NCBI GenBank assembly: GCA_903910495.1
Contig: CAIVZW010000149.1
Location: forward strand, 1 to 7,215
Reading direction: 5' to 3'
From: an uncultured beta proteobacterium
GTDB taxonomy: Bacteria; Pseudomonadota; Gammaproteobacteria; Burkholderiales; Rhodocyclaceae
DNA length: 7,215 bases
The position numbers and the translations under genes are program-made. The notes beneath the pieces were generated by a model. That model was not told where the DNA came from, did not search any database, and saw only the letters and a program-made list of their open reading frames with translations. Shown here piece by piece: positions 1 through 7,215 of the stretch. Every line of letters begins with the position of its first letter. Positions within the stretch are counted from its first letter, which is position 1.

Positions 1-2
1 AT

Positions 3-1028
3 GGCTACCGCTACCTGCAGGACTACGGTCTCGGCCCACTACAGGATCAGCCGAAGAACAAGTACATGGAACTCGGTCCGCGCGACCGCCTCAGTCAGGA
101 CTTCTGGTACGAGCAGCAAAAGGGACGCACCATCGAACACCCGATTCTCGGCTCGGTGGTTCACCTTGACCTGCGTCACCTCGGCGAAGCCAGGCTGCGT
201 GAGCGCCTGCCGCTGATTTACGAAATGGCCGAAACCTTCATGGGCATCGACCCGGCCAAGGAAATGATTCCGGTGCGCGCCGGAGTGCACTACACCATGG
301 GCGGCATCAAGGTTGACGGCAAGTGCGCCGCATCACTACCTGGCCTTTACGCCATCGGCGAATGCTCCAGCGTCGGTATTCACGGTGCCAACCGCCTGGG
401 TTCGAATTCACTCACTGAAATCGTCGTGTTCGGCAAACTGGCTGGAGACGAGGCGGCCAACTATGCCAAGTCGGTCGCTCCCGGAAATTCGGCCAGCCTG
501 CTCAAGCAGGCGCAGGCCATCGAGCAGCGCGTCATGGCACTGAAAACCAAGACCGGCGGAACTGAGAGAATCTCGGTTATCCGCAAGGAAATGGCGAAGA
601 GCATGGAAGACGGTTGCGGCATCTTCCGCAAGGAAGAGAGCATGCAGGCGACCTGCGACAAACTTGCAGAGCTACGCGAGCGCTTCAAGAACATCAATCT
701 TGACGACAAGTCCAGCGTCTGGAACACCGACTGGTTGATGGCCATCGAACTGGACTATCAGCTTGATGTGGCGCAGACGATGGCGCATTCGGCGATCAAC
801 CGCAAGGAATCGCGTGGAGCTCACCAGCGCCTCGATGGTCCCGATGAAGCATACAAGCAGCGCGATGACGTCAATTTCCTCAAGCACTCTGAAGCGTATT
901 ACGTGCCCGGCAGCGCACCACGCATTGCCTACGGCGACGTGAAAATCACCAAGTCTCAACCGGAAGTTCGCGCGTACGGCGCTGCAGGTGAAAAGGCCGA
1001 CGCGGAAAGGAAAGCCTCCCATGTCTGA
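3..1028 (+). CDS. frdA: Fumarate reductase flavoprotein subunit FrdA (5' end outside window)
   Basis: FrdA is the FAD-bearing catalytic subunit of quinol:fumarate reductase and reduces fumarate to succinate on the cytoplasmic face of the membrane. The frame is open from the first bases (GYRYLQDYG...) and gives 341 residues to the TGA. From memory of E. coli FrdA (about 602 aa), this is roughly residue 262 onward, so the FAD-binding N-terminus and part of the capping domain are missing. Active-site residues are visible: Arg in MELGPRD (E. coli Arg287, the proton donor), His in VHYTMGG (His355) and Arg in HGANRLGSN (Arg390), with the same spacing as in E. coli apart from one inserted residue. 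The GECSSVG segment contacts FAD. The C-terminal helical part (CGIFR, HSAINRKESRGAHQR, RDDVNFLKH) is strongly FrdA-like. The TGA overlaps the frdB start by 8 bp, suggesting translational coupling. SdhA is the alternative, but the FrdC/FrdD partners argue for FrdA. Confidence 0.97.
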   Translation, partial: GYRYLQDYGLGPLQDQPKNKYMELGPRDRLSQDFWYEQQKGRTIEHPILGSVVHLDLRHLGEARLRERLPLIYEMAETFMGIDPAKEMIPVRAGVHYTMGGIKVDGKCAASLPGLYAIGECSSVGIHGANRLGSNSLTEIVVFGKLAGDEAANYAKSVAPGNSASLLKQAQAIEQRVMALKTKTGGTERISVIRKEMAKSMEDGCGIFRKEESMQATCDKLAELRERFKNINLDDKSSVWNTDWLMAIELDYQLDVAQTMAHSAINRKESRGAHQRLDGPDEAYKQRDDVNFLKHSEAYYVPGSAPRIAYGDVKITKSQPEVRAYGAAGEKADAERKASHV

Positions 1029-1773
1029 ACAGAAAATCATTGAAATCGAGGTTCTCCGCTATAACCCGGAAACCGATCAGGAACCTCATCTTGAGATTTT
1101 CAAGGTTCCCTTCACTGACGACATGTCGGTGCTCCAAGGCGCGCAGTACATCAAGGACAACTTCGACGGGTCGTTGACTTTTCGCTGGTCGTGCCGGATG
1201 GCGATCTGCGGCAGTTGCGGCATGATGATCAACGGCATCCCCAAGCTTTCGTGCGAGACTTTCCTGCGCGATTACTATCCAAGCCGGATTCGTATCGAAG
1301 CGATGTCGCACTTCCCGATCGAAAAGGATCTGGTCGTCGATCTGAGTGGCTTCATCGAGAAACTCGAGAGCATCAAGCCTTACATCATCCCGAAAGAGCC
1401 GCGCACCCTGGCTCAGGGTGAGTATCTGCAGACGCCGGAAGAGTTCAACAAGTACATCCAGTTTACGTCCTGCATCAACTGTACCTTGTGTTATGCGGCA
1501 TGCCCGCAGGTTGGTCTCAATCCCGACTTTATCGGCCCGGCGGCCATGGCTCTGCTGCACCGCTACAACATGGATTCGCGCGATGGCGCGGCCGATGAGC
1601 GGATGGAACTGGTCGGATCTGAAGAAGGTGTCTATAACTGCAGTGCGGTCGGTTATTGCTCGGAAGTCTGTCCGAAACATGTTGATCCGGCCAGTGCCGT
1701 CAATATCAACAAAGCCAATGCAGCGAAGGATTACTTCCTGCGCTTCCTGTCGCCGAAAGGGGGTTCCAAGTGA
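1021..1773 (+). CDS. frdB: Fumarate reductase iron-sulfur subunit FrdB
   Basis: FrdB is the electron-transfer subunit linking the quinol site in FrdC/FrdD to the flavin in FrdA. It has 250 residues (E. coli 244). All cluster ligands are present: Cys58, Cys63, Cys66 and Cys78 for [2Fe-2S] in the N-terminal ferredoxin domain (motif SCRMAICGSCG); Cys151, Cys154, Cys157 and Cys217 for [4Fe-4S]; and Cys161, Cys207 and Cys213 for [3Fe-4S]. The third Cys of CxxCxxC is followed by YAACP, as in E. coli FrdB. Lys231 matches the E. coli Lys near the proximal quinone. The ATG at 1021 was chosen over an in-frame ATG at 988 because AAAGGAAAG (1006-1014) is well placed and MSEQKIIEIEVLRYNPE aligns with the E. 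coli N-terminus. The start overlaps the end of frdA by 8 bp and the stop overlaps the frdC start by 4 bp. Confidence 0.97.
   Translation: MSEQKIIEIEVLRYNPETDQEPHLEIFKVPFTDDMSVLQGAQYIKDNFDGSLTFRWSCRMAICGSCGMMINGIPKLSCETFLRDYYPSRIRIEAMSHFPIEKDLVVDLSGFIEKLESIKPYIIPKEPRTLAQGEYLQTPEEFNKYIQFTSCINCTLCYAACPQVGLNPDFIGPAAMALLHRYNMDSRDGAADERMELVGSEEGVYNCSAVGYCSEVCPKHVDPASAVNINKANAAKDYFLRFLSPKGGSK
1756..1763 (+). promoter_or_regulatory. Ribosome binding site fixing the GTG start of frdC
   Basis: AAAGGGGG lies 6 nt before the GTG at 1770 and inside the last codons of frdB. It supports the GTG, rather than the in-frame ATG at 1800, as the start. The ATG would also remove the conserved KRKPYVR N-terminus. 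Confidence 0.7.
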
Positions 1774-2168
1774 GCAAGCGTAAGCCTTATGTCCGTTCCA
1801 TGGACGGTTGGTGGAAAAAGAACCCGTTCTACGTCGAGTACATGGCGCACGAAGCCACGGCGCTCTTTGTTGCGGCCTATGCCTTTGTTTTGCTGGTCGG
1901 TGTGTTCCGCCTCGGTCAGGGCGAAGCGGCATGGAATGCCTGGCTTGAGGCCCTGAAAAGCCCTCTCTCCGTGCTTTGCCATCTCGTGCTGCTGGCTGGT
2001 GCCGTCTACCATACGTATTCGTGGTTCAAGATCCTGCCGATCACGATGCCTCCGGTGATCATTGGCGGCAAGAAGCTGGCTCCCGAAGTTCTTACCGGCA
2101 CTGCGCTGGCCGTCGCCGCTGCGGCCGGACTGGCGTTGCTGGGCCTGGTTTGGAGGATTGCACTATGA
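1770..2168 (+). CDS. frdC: Fumarate reductase membrane anchor subunit FrdC
   Basis: FrdC is one of two small integral membrane subunits that anchor FrdAB and form the quinol-oxidising site. It has 132 residues (E. coli 131). The start is GTG in a GTGA overlap with the frdB stop, with a strong purine-rich site upstream. The N-terminus SKRKPYVR is nearly identical to that of E. coli FrdC. Three hydrophobic membrane segments are visible at about residues 28-48, 64-86 and 105-130. Glu28 (in AHEAT) and His81 (in VYHTYSWF) correspond to E. coli Glu29 and His82, which line the proximal quinone site. There is no heme-ligand pattern of the SdhC type, consistent with the heme-free frdABCD class of quinol:fumarate reductases. 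The stop overlaps the frdD start (ATGA). Confidence 0.96.
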   Translation: MSKRKPYVRSMDGWWKKNPFYVEYMAHEATALFVAAYAFVLLVGVFRLGQGEAAWNAWLEALKSPLSVLCHLVLLAGAVYHTYSWFKILPITMPPVIIGGKKLAPEVLTGTALAVAAAAGLALLGLVWRIAL

Positions 2169-2533
2169 CAAAGATTCTTAAGCGTTCCAACGCACCGATC
2201 TTCTGGGGCTTGTTCGGCGCGGGCGGCATGTTGTCGGCGCTGTTTGTTCCGATGATGGTGTTCATCACGGGCATTGCCATCCCGCTTGGTTTTTTGCTGC
2301 CGGCCGGTACGATGAGTTATCCGAAGATGCTTGCGTTTGCCCAGAACTTCATCGGCAAGGGCTTCATTTTTGCGATCATTTCCCTGTCCCTGTGGTTTGC
2401 AGTGCACCGTGTCTACCATTCGCTGCATGAGTTCGGTATTCATGCCGGAACAGGTGCAAAACTGCTCTGTTACGGAATTGCTATGGCTGGCACTGTGGTC
2501 TCCGCTTTCGTTTTGCTCAGAATTGGTTTTTAA
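2165..2533 (+). CDS. frdD: Fumarate reductase membrane anchor subunit FrdD
   Basis: FrdD is the second membrane anchor. Together with FrdC it binds menaquinol, and it completes the four-subunit complex. It has 122 residues (E. coli 119). A GGAGG at 2152-2156, 8 nt before the ATG, sets the start, and the ATG overlaps the frdC TGA by 4 bp. The N-terminal motif PIFWGLFGAGGM matches E. coli PVFWGLFGAGGM, including Trp14 at the proximal quinone site. HRVYHSLHEFGIH (residues 81-93) matches the E. coli HRMHHAMHD region, with Arg82 equivalent to E. coli Arg81. Three membrane segments lie at about residues 20-46, 62-83 and 97-118. It is the last gene of the operon and is followed by a hairpin and then an intrinsic terminator. 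Confidence 0.96.
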   Translation: MTKILKRSNAPIFWGLFGAGGMLSALFVPMMVFITGIAIPLGFLLPAGTMSYPKMLAFAQNFIGKGFIFAIISLSLWFAVHRVYHSLHEFGIHAGTGAKLLCYGIAMAGTVVSAFVLLRIGF

Positions 2534-2550
2534 GCGCCACTCGTCGGGTA

Positions 2551-2580
2551 ACAGGGCCTTCCTTTCAAGAAGGCCACTGT
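2551..2580 (+). repeat. Inverted repeat (hairpin) after frdD, no U-tract
   Basis: ACAGGGCCTTC (2551-2561) pairs with GAAGGCC-A-CTGT (2569-2580). This gives an 11-bp stem with one bulged A (2576) and a 7-nt loop. It begins 17 bp after the frdD stop and has no T-run on either strand, so it is not a classical terminator. It may protect the frd mRNA 3' end or assist the terminator that follows. Confidence 0.6.
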
Positions 2581-2588
2581 AATGCTAG

Positions 2589-2621
2589 CAGCGAGCTTGC
2601 TCATAAGCTCGCTGTTTTTTT
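2589..2621 (+). terminator. Intrinsic terminator of the frd operon
   Basis: CAGCGAGCTT (2589-2598) and AAGCTCGCTG (2605-2614) form a perfect 10-bp stem with a 6-nt loop, followed at once by seven T (2615-2621). Its orientation fits frdABCD. On the - strand there is no T-run after the stem, so it is unlikely to stop priA transcripts efficiently. Confidence 0.9.
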
Positions 2622-2696
2622 ACGCAAATAGAAGTTCCTGACTTGTGCCTGGCATGGTGTAGCCGCCTCGCCGGATGAATTCGCAGCCCTTGCCGA

Positions 2697-4706
<2,010 letters not shown>

Positions 4707-4753
4707 GCTGAACTGTCTATGGCCTTCGTCAGAAAAACAGGCCTAAAGGTAGA

Positions 4754-4779
4754 TTGAGGCATGCTCAAGTTAGCCTCAA
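4754..4779. repeat. Inverted and direct repeats in the priA leader
   Basis: TTGAGGC (4754-4760) and GCCTCAA (4773-4779) form a 7-bp inverted repeat with a 12-nt loop. A further CTCAA (4764-4768) makes a second pairing with TTGAG and repeats the last CTCAA at an 11-bp spacing, about one helical turn. It lies about 50-75 bp upstream of the priA ATG and could be an operator or leader structure. Chance is possible. Confidence 0.3.
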
Positions 4780-4838
4780 AAGCTCGTGCCACTTCTTCGA
4801 AAGTCACGTAACTCATTAACTATTGGCCCCATTCGGAG

Positions 4839-4847
4839 TTGTGCACA
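4839..4847 (+). promoter_or_regulatory. Degenerate DnaA box (TTGTGCACA)
   Basis: One mismatch (third base) to TTATNCACA. Its orientation is opposite to that of the two perfect boxes, and it sits 5 bp left of the first of them. Confidence 0.35.
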
Positions 4848-4852
4848 TTTTC

Positions 4853-4861
4853 TGTGGATAA
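4853..4861 (-). promoter_or_regulatory. DnaA box, perfect consensus (TTATCCACA on - strand)
   Basis: TGTGGATAA on the + strand is the exact reverse complement of the strong DnaA box TTATCCACA. It is followed 3 bp later by TGTGGGTTA (4865-4873), a two-mismatch copy in the same orientation, as is common in DnaA-box clusters. Confidence 0.65.
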
Positions 4862-4940
4862 GTCTGTGGGTTAATCACCACCCAATGAATCAATAGCTCT
4901 CTGCACAAGCGAGCACTTTCTATTGCCACAAAAAAAGGCA

Positions 4941-5010
4941 TGTAATTTATATAATAGAATCAATTAGTTACGAATAAGTCACTGATTATGAAAGAATTTG
5001 TAATTATTTG
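4941..5010. other. AT-rich stretch, candidate DNA-unwinding element
   Basis: Only 14 of 70 bases are G or C by direct count, in a window whose genes are clearly GC-rich. It is flanked by the DnaA boxes at 4853 and 5029. AT-richness alone is also compatible with a promoter region. Confidence 0.45.
4958..4970 (+). promoter_or_regulatory. IHF-consensus match
   Basis: AATCAATTAGTTA fits WATCAANNNNTTR at every position. It sits in the AT-rich core between the DnaA boxes. In AT-rich DNA such matches arise by chance fairly often, so position is the main support. Confidence 0.4.
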
Positions 5011-5028
5011 TGACAAGAAGCCAATTTC

Positions 5029-5037
5029 TGTGCATAA
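5029..5037 (-). promoter_or_regulatory. DnaA box (TTATGCACA on - strand)
   Basis: TGTGCATAA on the + strand is the reverse complement of TTATGCACA, a full match to TTATNCACA. It has the same orientation as the box at 4853. Its last two bases are also the first two of the hairpin that follows hemE. Confidence 0.55.
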
Positions 5038-5057
5038 GTCAACACGAATGTTGACTT
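5036..5057 (-). terminator. 9-bp hairpin directly after hemE, without U-tract
   Basis: AAGTCAACA (5036-5044) and TGTTGACTT (5049-5057) form a perfect 9-bp stem with a 4-nt loop, TTCG when read in the hemE direction. It begins 3 nt after the hemE stop codon. It lacks a following T-run, so it may be a weak terminator, an mRNA 3'-end stabiliser or a palindromic protein site. Confidence 0.45.
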
Positions 5058-5060
5058 TGC

Positions 5061-6134
5061 TTATATGTTAATGCGCAGGTTTTTGCTGTAATCATGCACT
5101 GTCTGGACCAGTACCCCCACGTGCTCAGGTGGCGTGAATTGCGATATTCCGTGCCCGAGATTGAAGACGTGCCCGGAATCCCCAGGGCCATAACTATCAA
5201 GGATTTTTTTCGCTTCGACGGCAATTATTTCGGGCGCAGCAAAAAGCACATTGGGGTCGAGATTGCCCTGCAAGGCGACCTGGTGGCCAACGCGCCGGCG
5301 CGCTTCGCCGAGGTCAATGGTCCAGTCGAGTCCGACCGCATCACATCCGATGCCGGCAATGGATTCCAGCCACAAACCGCCGCCCTTGGTGAAGACGATA
5401 GACGGGATGCGTTCGCCGTCCTTCTTCTTGATCAGCCCGGAAACAATGCGCTGCATGTACTGTAAGGAAAACTCCTGGTACGCTGCCGCCGACAGACCGC
5501 CGCCCCACGAGTCAAAAATCATTACGGCCTGCGCCCCCGATTCAATCTGGGCGTTAAGGTAAGCGCTCACTGCATCCGCGGTGACTGAGAGAATGCGGTG
5601 CATGAGATCAGGCCGGTCATAGATCATGGTCTTGACACGGCGATAATCGCTGCTCGACCCGCCCTCGACCATATAGCAGGCGAGAGTGTAAGGGCTGCCC
5701 GAGAAACCGATCAGGGGTACCGAATTACCCAGCGCACGGCGGATTTCGGAGACGCCATCCATCACGTAGCGCAGATGGTCATACGGATCGGGGACGGAAA
5801 GATCGCGTATCGCCCATTCCTCACGTAGCGGGCGCTCGAACTTCGGGCCCTCGCCTTCGGTGAAGTAAAGTCCCAGCCCCATGGCATCGGGTACGGTCAG
5901 GATATCGGAAAACAGGATCGCCGCATCAAGATCATAGCGGGCAAGCGGCTGCAAGGTCACATCACAGGCCATGGCCGGCGATTTGCATAACTTCAGGAAA
6001 CTGCCGGCACGCTTGCGCGTTTCACAGTACTCGGGCAGATAACGACCAGCCTGGCGCATCAGCCAGATTGGCGTGAAATCGGTCGGTTCCCTGAACAGGG
6101 CACGCAGGAAGTTGTCATTGCGGGGTCGAGACAC
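5061..6134 (-). CDS. hemE: Uroporphyrinogen decarboxylase HemE
   Basis: HemE removes four carboxyl groups from uroporphyrinogen III to give coproporphyrinogen III in cytoplasmic heme synthesis, without a cofactor. Signature segments are present: [15 protein letters not shown] with the two substrate-binding Arg, [18 protein letters not shown] with the catalytic Asp, [17 protein letters not shown] with the conserved Tyr, [21 protein letters not shown], and FNLGHGI with the conserved His near the C-terminus. There is no ATG near the N-terminus. I chose the GTG at 6134 (357 aa; E. coli 354) because GGAA lies 9 nt upstream and the resulting [12 protein letters not shown] start matches the usual length. 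A TTG at 6161 would give 366 aa, with nothing resembling a ribosome site before it. The gene follows trkH by about 50 bp on the same strand and precedes the origin-like gap. Confidence 0.96.
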   Translation of the reverse strand: MSRPRNDNFLRALFREPTDFTPIWLMRQAGRYLPEYCETRKRAGSFLKLCKSPAMACDVTLQPLARYDLDAAILFSDILTVPDAMGLGLYFTEGEGPKFERPLREEWAIRDLSVPDPYDHLRYVMDGVSEIRRALGNSVPLIGFSGSPYTLACYMVEGGSSSDYRRVKTMIYDRPDLMHRILSVTADAVSAYLNAQIESGAQAVMIFDSWGGGLSAAAYQEFSLQYMQRIVSGLIKKKDGERIPSIVFTKGGGLWLESIAGIGCDAVGLDWTIDLGEARRRVGHQVALQGNLDPNVLFAAPEIIAVEAKKILDSYGPGDSGHVFNLGHGISQFTPPEHVGVLVQTVHDYSKNLRINI

Positions 6135-6185
6135 GGGGGCGGGTTCCGTCTGAAAGGCCAAAAGCTGATTATCTGCCGGAATGGT

Positions 6186-7215
6186 CTATTTACGCCAGAA
6201 GGCTGGATTCAGCACAACCAGGAGCGTGAATATTTCCAGCCGGCCGAGCAGCATGGCGATGGTACATACCCAGGTCTGAAAATCGGTGAGGATCGCGTAG
6301 GTTGTCGCCGGACCCACCTGATTGAGCCCAGGCCCCGTATTGTTGATGCTGGCCACGACCGCCGAAAAGGAAGAAACAATGTCAAGCCCCGAAAACAAAA
6401 GCAGCAGCGTCATCGAGATAATGCAGGCCACGTACACAAAACCGAAGGCCAGAACGGCAAACAGGATGTTACCCGGCAAAGCCTCGGAACCGATCCTTAC
6501 CGGATAGACGGCACTCGGATGAATAGCCCGAACCAGCTCCCGATTGACCTGCTTGTAAAGGACGATGGCGCGTATCATCTTTATGCCTCCGCCCGTCGAT
6601 CCGGCGCAGGTCGCAAAGCAGCAGAGAAACAGCATCCACATCGGAGCGAACATGGGCCAGAGGCCATAATCCGTGTTGGAAAAACCCGTCGTGGTGGCTA
6701 TTGAAACAACATTGAACGCCGAATAGCGCAAGGCTTCAAGAAACCCGGGGTAGATTTCGTTGCTTTTAAGAAAAGCAGCAATTCCGAGTACGCTGCCCAG
6801 CGTAATGACGAGAAACCATACGACCTCGGGATCATTGCGATACGGCCGTATCGAACGCCCGGAAATGGCCATGAAATGAGTCGCAAAATTCATGCCGGCA
6901 ATCAGCATGAAGACGACACTGACGGTTTCGATGGCCGGTGAATTGAAGTAGCCAAAACTGTCATCGTGACTCGAAAACCCGCCCAGCCCCATGGTCGAGA
7001 AAGAATGCATGATGGCATCCAGCCAGCTCATGCCGGCCCACCAGTAGGCGACGATGCAGCACGCCGTGATTCCGGTATAGACGCCCCACAAGCCCTTGGC
7101 TGTTTCGGCAATGCGCGGGGTCATCTTGGCGTCCTTCATCGGACCCGGCGTCTCGGCCTTGAACATTTGCCGGCCACCGATGCCCAGCAACGGAAGTATC
7201 GCTACGGCCAGAACA
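6186..7215 (-). CDS. trkH: Trk potassium uptake protein TrkH (5' end outside window)
   Basis: TrkH is the K+-conducting membrane subunit of the Trk system, working in the inner membrane with the cytosolic NAD/nucleotide-binding regulator TrkA. The frame is open to the window edge and gives 342 residues to the TAG, about 70% of the usual 480-485 aa. The first N-terminal quarter and the real start are missing; the TTG at 7188-7190 is an internal Leu. Landmarks in order are LPLLGIGGRQMFKAETPGPMKD; the pore-loop segments HSFSTMGLGGFSSHD, SIATTTGFSNTD and SINNTGPGL (repeats two to four of the four-fold K+ filter, each with its conserved Gly); the intramembrane gating loop CAGSTGGGIKMIR; and the C-terminus GRLEIFTLLVVLNPAFWRK. 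Multiple hydrophobic helices lie between the loops. trkA is not in the window. KtrB is less likely because the C-terminal match is to TrkH. Confidence 0.96.
   Translation of the reverse strand, partial: VLAVAILPLLGIGGRQMFKAETPGPMKDAKMTPRIAETAKGLWGVYTGITACCIVAYWWAGMSWLDAIMHSFSTMGLGGFSSHDDSFGYFNSPAIETVSVVFMLIAGMNFATHFMAISGRSIRPYRNDPEVVWFLVITLGSVLGIAAFLKSNEIYPGFLEALRYSAFNVVSIATTTGFSNTDYGLWPMFAPMWMLFLCCFATCAGSTGGGIKMIRAIVLYKQVNRELVRAIHPSAVYPVRIGSEALPGNILFAVLAFGFVYVACIISMTLLLLFSGLDIVSSFSAVVASINNTGPGLNQVGPATTYAILTDFQTWVCTIAMLLGRLEIFTLLVVLNPAFWRK

Larger units (their letters stand above)
4849..5040 (+). repeat. Direct repeat TTTCTGTGSATAAGTC, two copies plus one degenerate
   Basis: The 16-mers at 4849-4864 and 5025-5040 differ at only one position (G/C, the free N of the DnaA box). 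Identity extends past the 9-bp box on both sides. A third partial copy, ATAAGTC with the degenerate box TACGAATAA, lies at 4969-4980. All three have the same orientation. Confidence 0.6.
4707..5060. other. Non-coding AT-rich gap between hemE and priA, origin-like
   Basis: These 354 bp hold no credible gene. The right half is strongly AT-rich. DnaA-box matches, an IHF-consensus match and a hairpin lie here and are listed separately. The priA promoter should also be here, but no convincing -35/-10 pair on the - strand was found; the AT-rich core contains several weak -10-like hexamers on both strands. No GATC site occurs, so E. coli-style Dam/SeqA control is unlikely. Confidence 0.6.

Noticed and set aside
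946..1932. Long - strand open frame (328 aa) opposite frdB
   Set aside because: It lies antisense to clear frdA/frdB/frdC coding sequence, has a low-complexity Arg/His-rich composition and no recognisable motif. It is an antisense shadow of GC-rich codons.
4754..4768. FNR-like site TTGAG-N5-CTCAA
   Set aside because: The FNR consensus is TTGAT-N4-ATCAA; here the spacing is 5 and the inner bases differ.
4761..4811. 16-codon + strand frame in the gap
   Set aside because: Very short, the purine run is too close to the ATG, and no promoter or similarity is visible.
4923..4955. + strand promoter TTGCCA...TATAAT
   Set aside because: The TATAAT at 4950 is perfect, but the spacing to TTGCCA is 21 bp and it would drive antisense transcription of hemE. 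It is more likely part of the AT-rich core.
5058..5082. dif-like sequence (TGCGCAT near TATATG) at the hemE end
   Set aside because: Only one half-site resembles XerC/XerD dif, the second arm is absent, and the bases are hemE codons.

Overview
The window carries a housekeeping region of a proteobacterial chromosome, most likely a betaproteobacterium and possibly Rhodocyclales. This is inferred from protein character and from the hemE-priA neighbourhood; no database search was possible. No mobile element, tRNA, rRNA or CRISPR array is visible.

Layout, left to right. On the + strand (3-2533) lies an E. coli-type quinol:fumarate reductase operon, frdABCD, with the 5' part of frdA outside the window. 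The genes are packed with 8-, 4- and 4-bp overlaps and end at a strong intrinsic terminator (2589-2621). The other three genes are on the - strand, so they run leftward and converge on frd: trkH (cut by the right edge), hemE, then priA. priA encodes the replication-restart helicase but lacks the space for the usual winged-helix domain. A short gap of about 50 bp separates trkH from hemE, so they may be co-transcribed.

Between hemE and priA is a 354-bp non-coding gap (4707-5060) unlike the rest of the window. Its right half includes a 70-bp stretch with only 14 G/C bases. It holds two perfect DnaA-box consensus sequences, several degenerate ones, a perfect match to the IHF consensus and a 9-bp hairpin directly after the hemE stop codon. 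It resembles a replication origin or a DnaA-binding regulatory region, and hemE is the known neighbour of the chromosomal origin in alphaproteobacteria such as Caulobacter and Rickettsia. Whether this gap is an origin, a DnaA-titration site or a DnaA-controlled priA promoter cannot be decided from sequence alone. It is the most interesting element here.

How the genes work together: FrdABCD is a membrane complex that moves electrons from menaquinol to fumarate in anaerobic respiration or succinate/propionate-forming fermentation. HemE makes coproporphyrinogen III for heme. TrkH is the pore of a K+ uptake system. PriA reloads the replisome at stalled forks. The last three are conserved housekeeping functions, and frd is the accessory anaerobic part of the neighbourhood.
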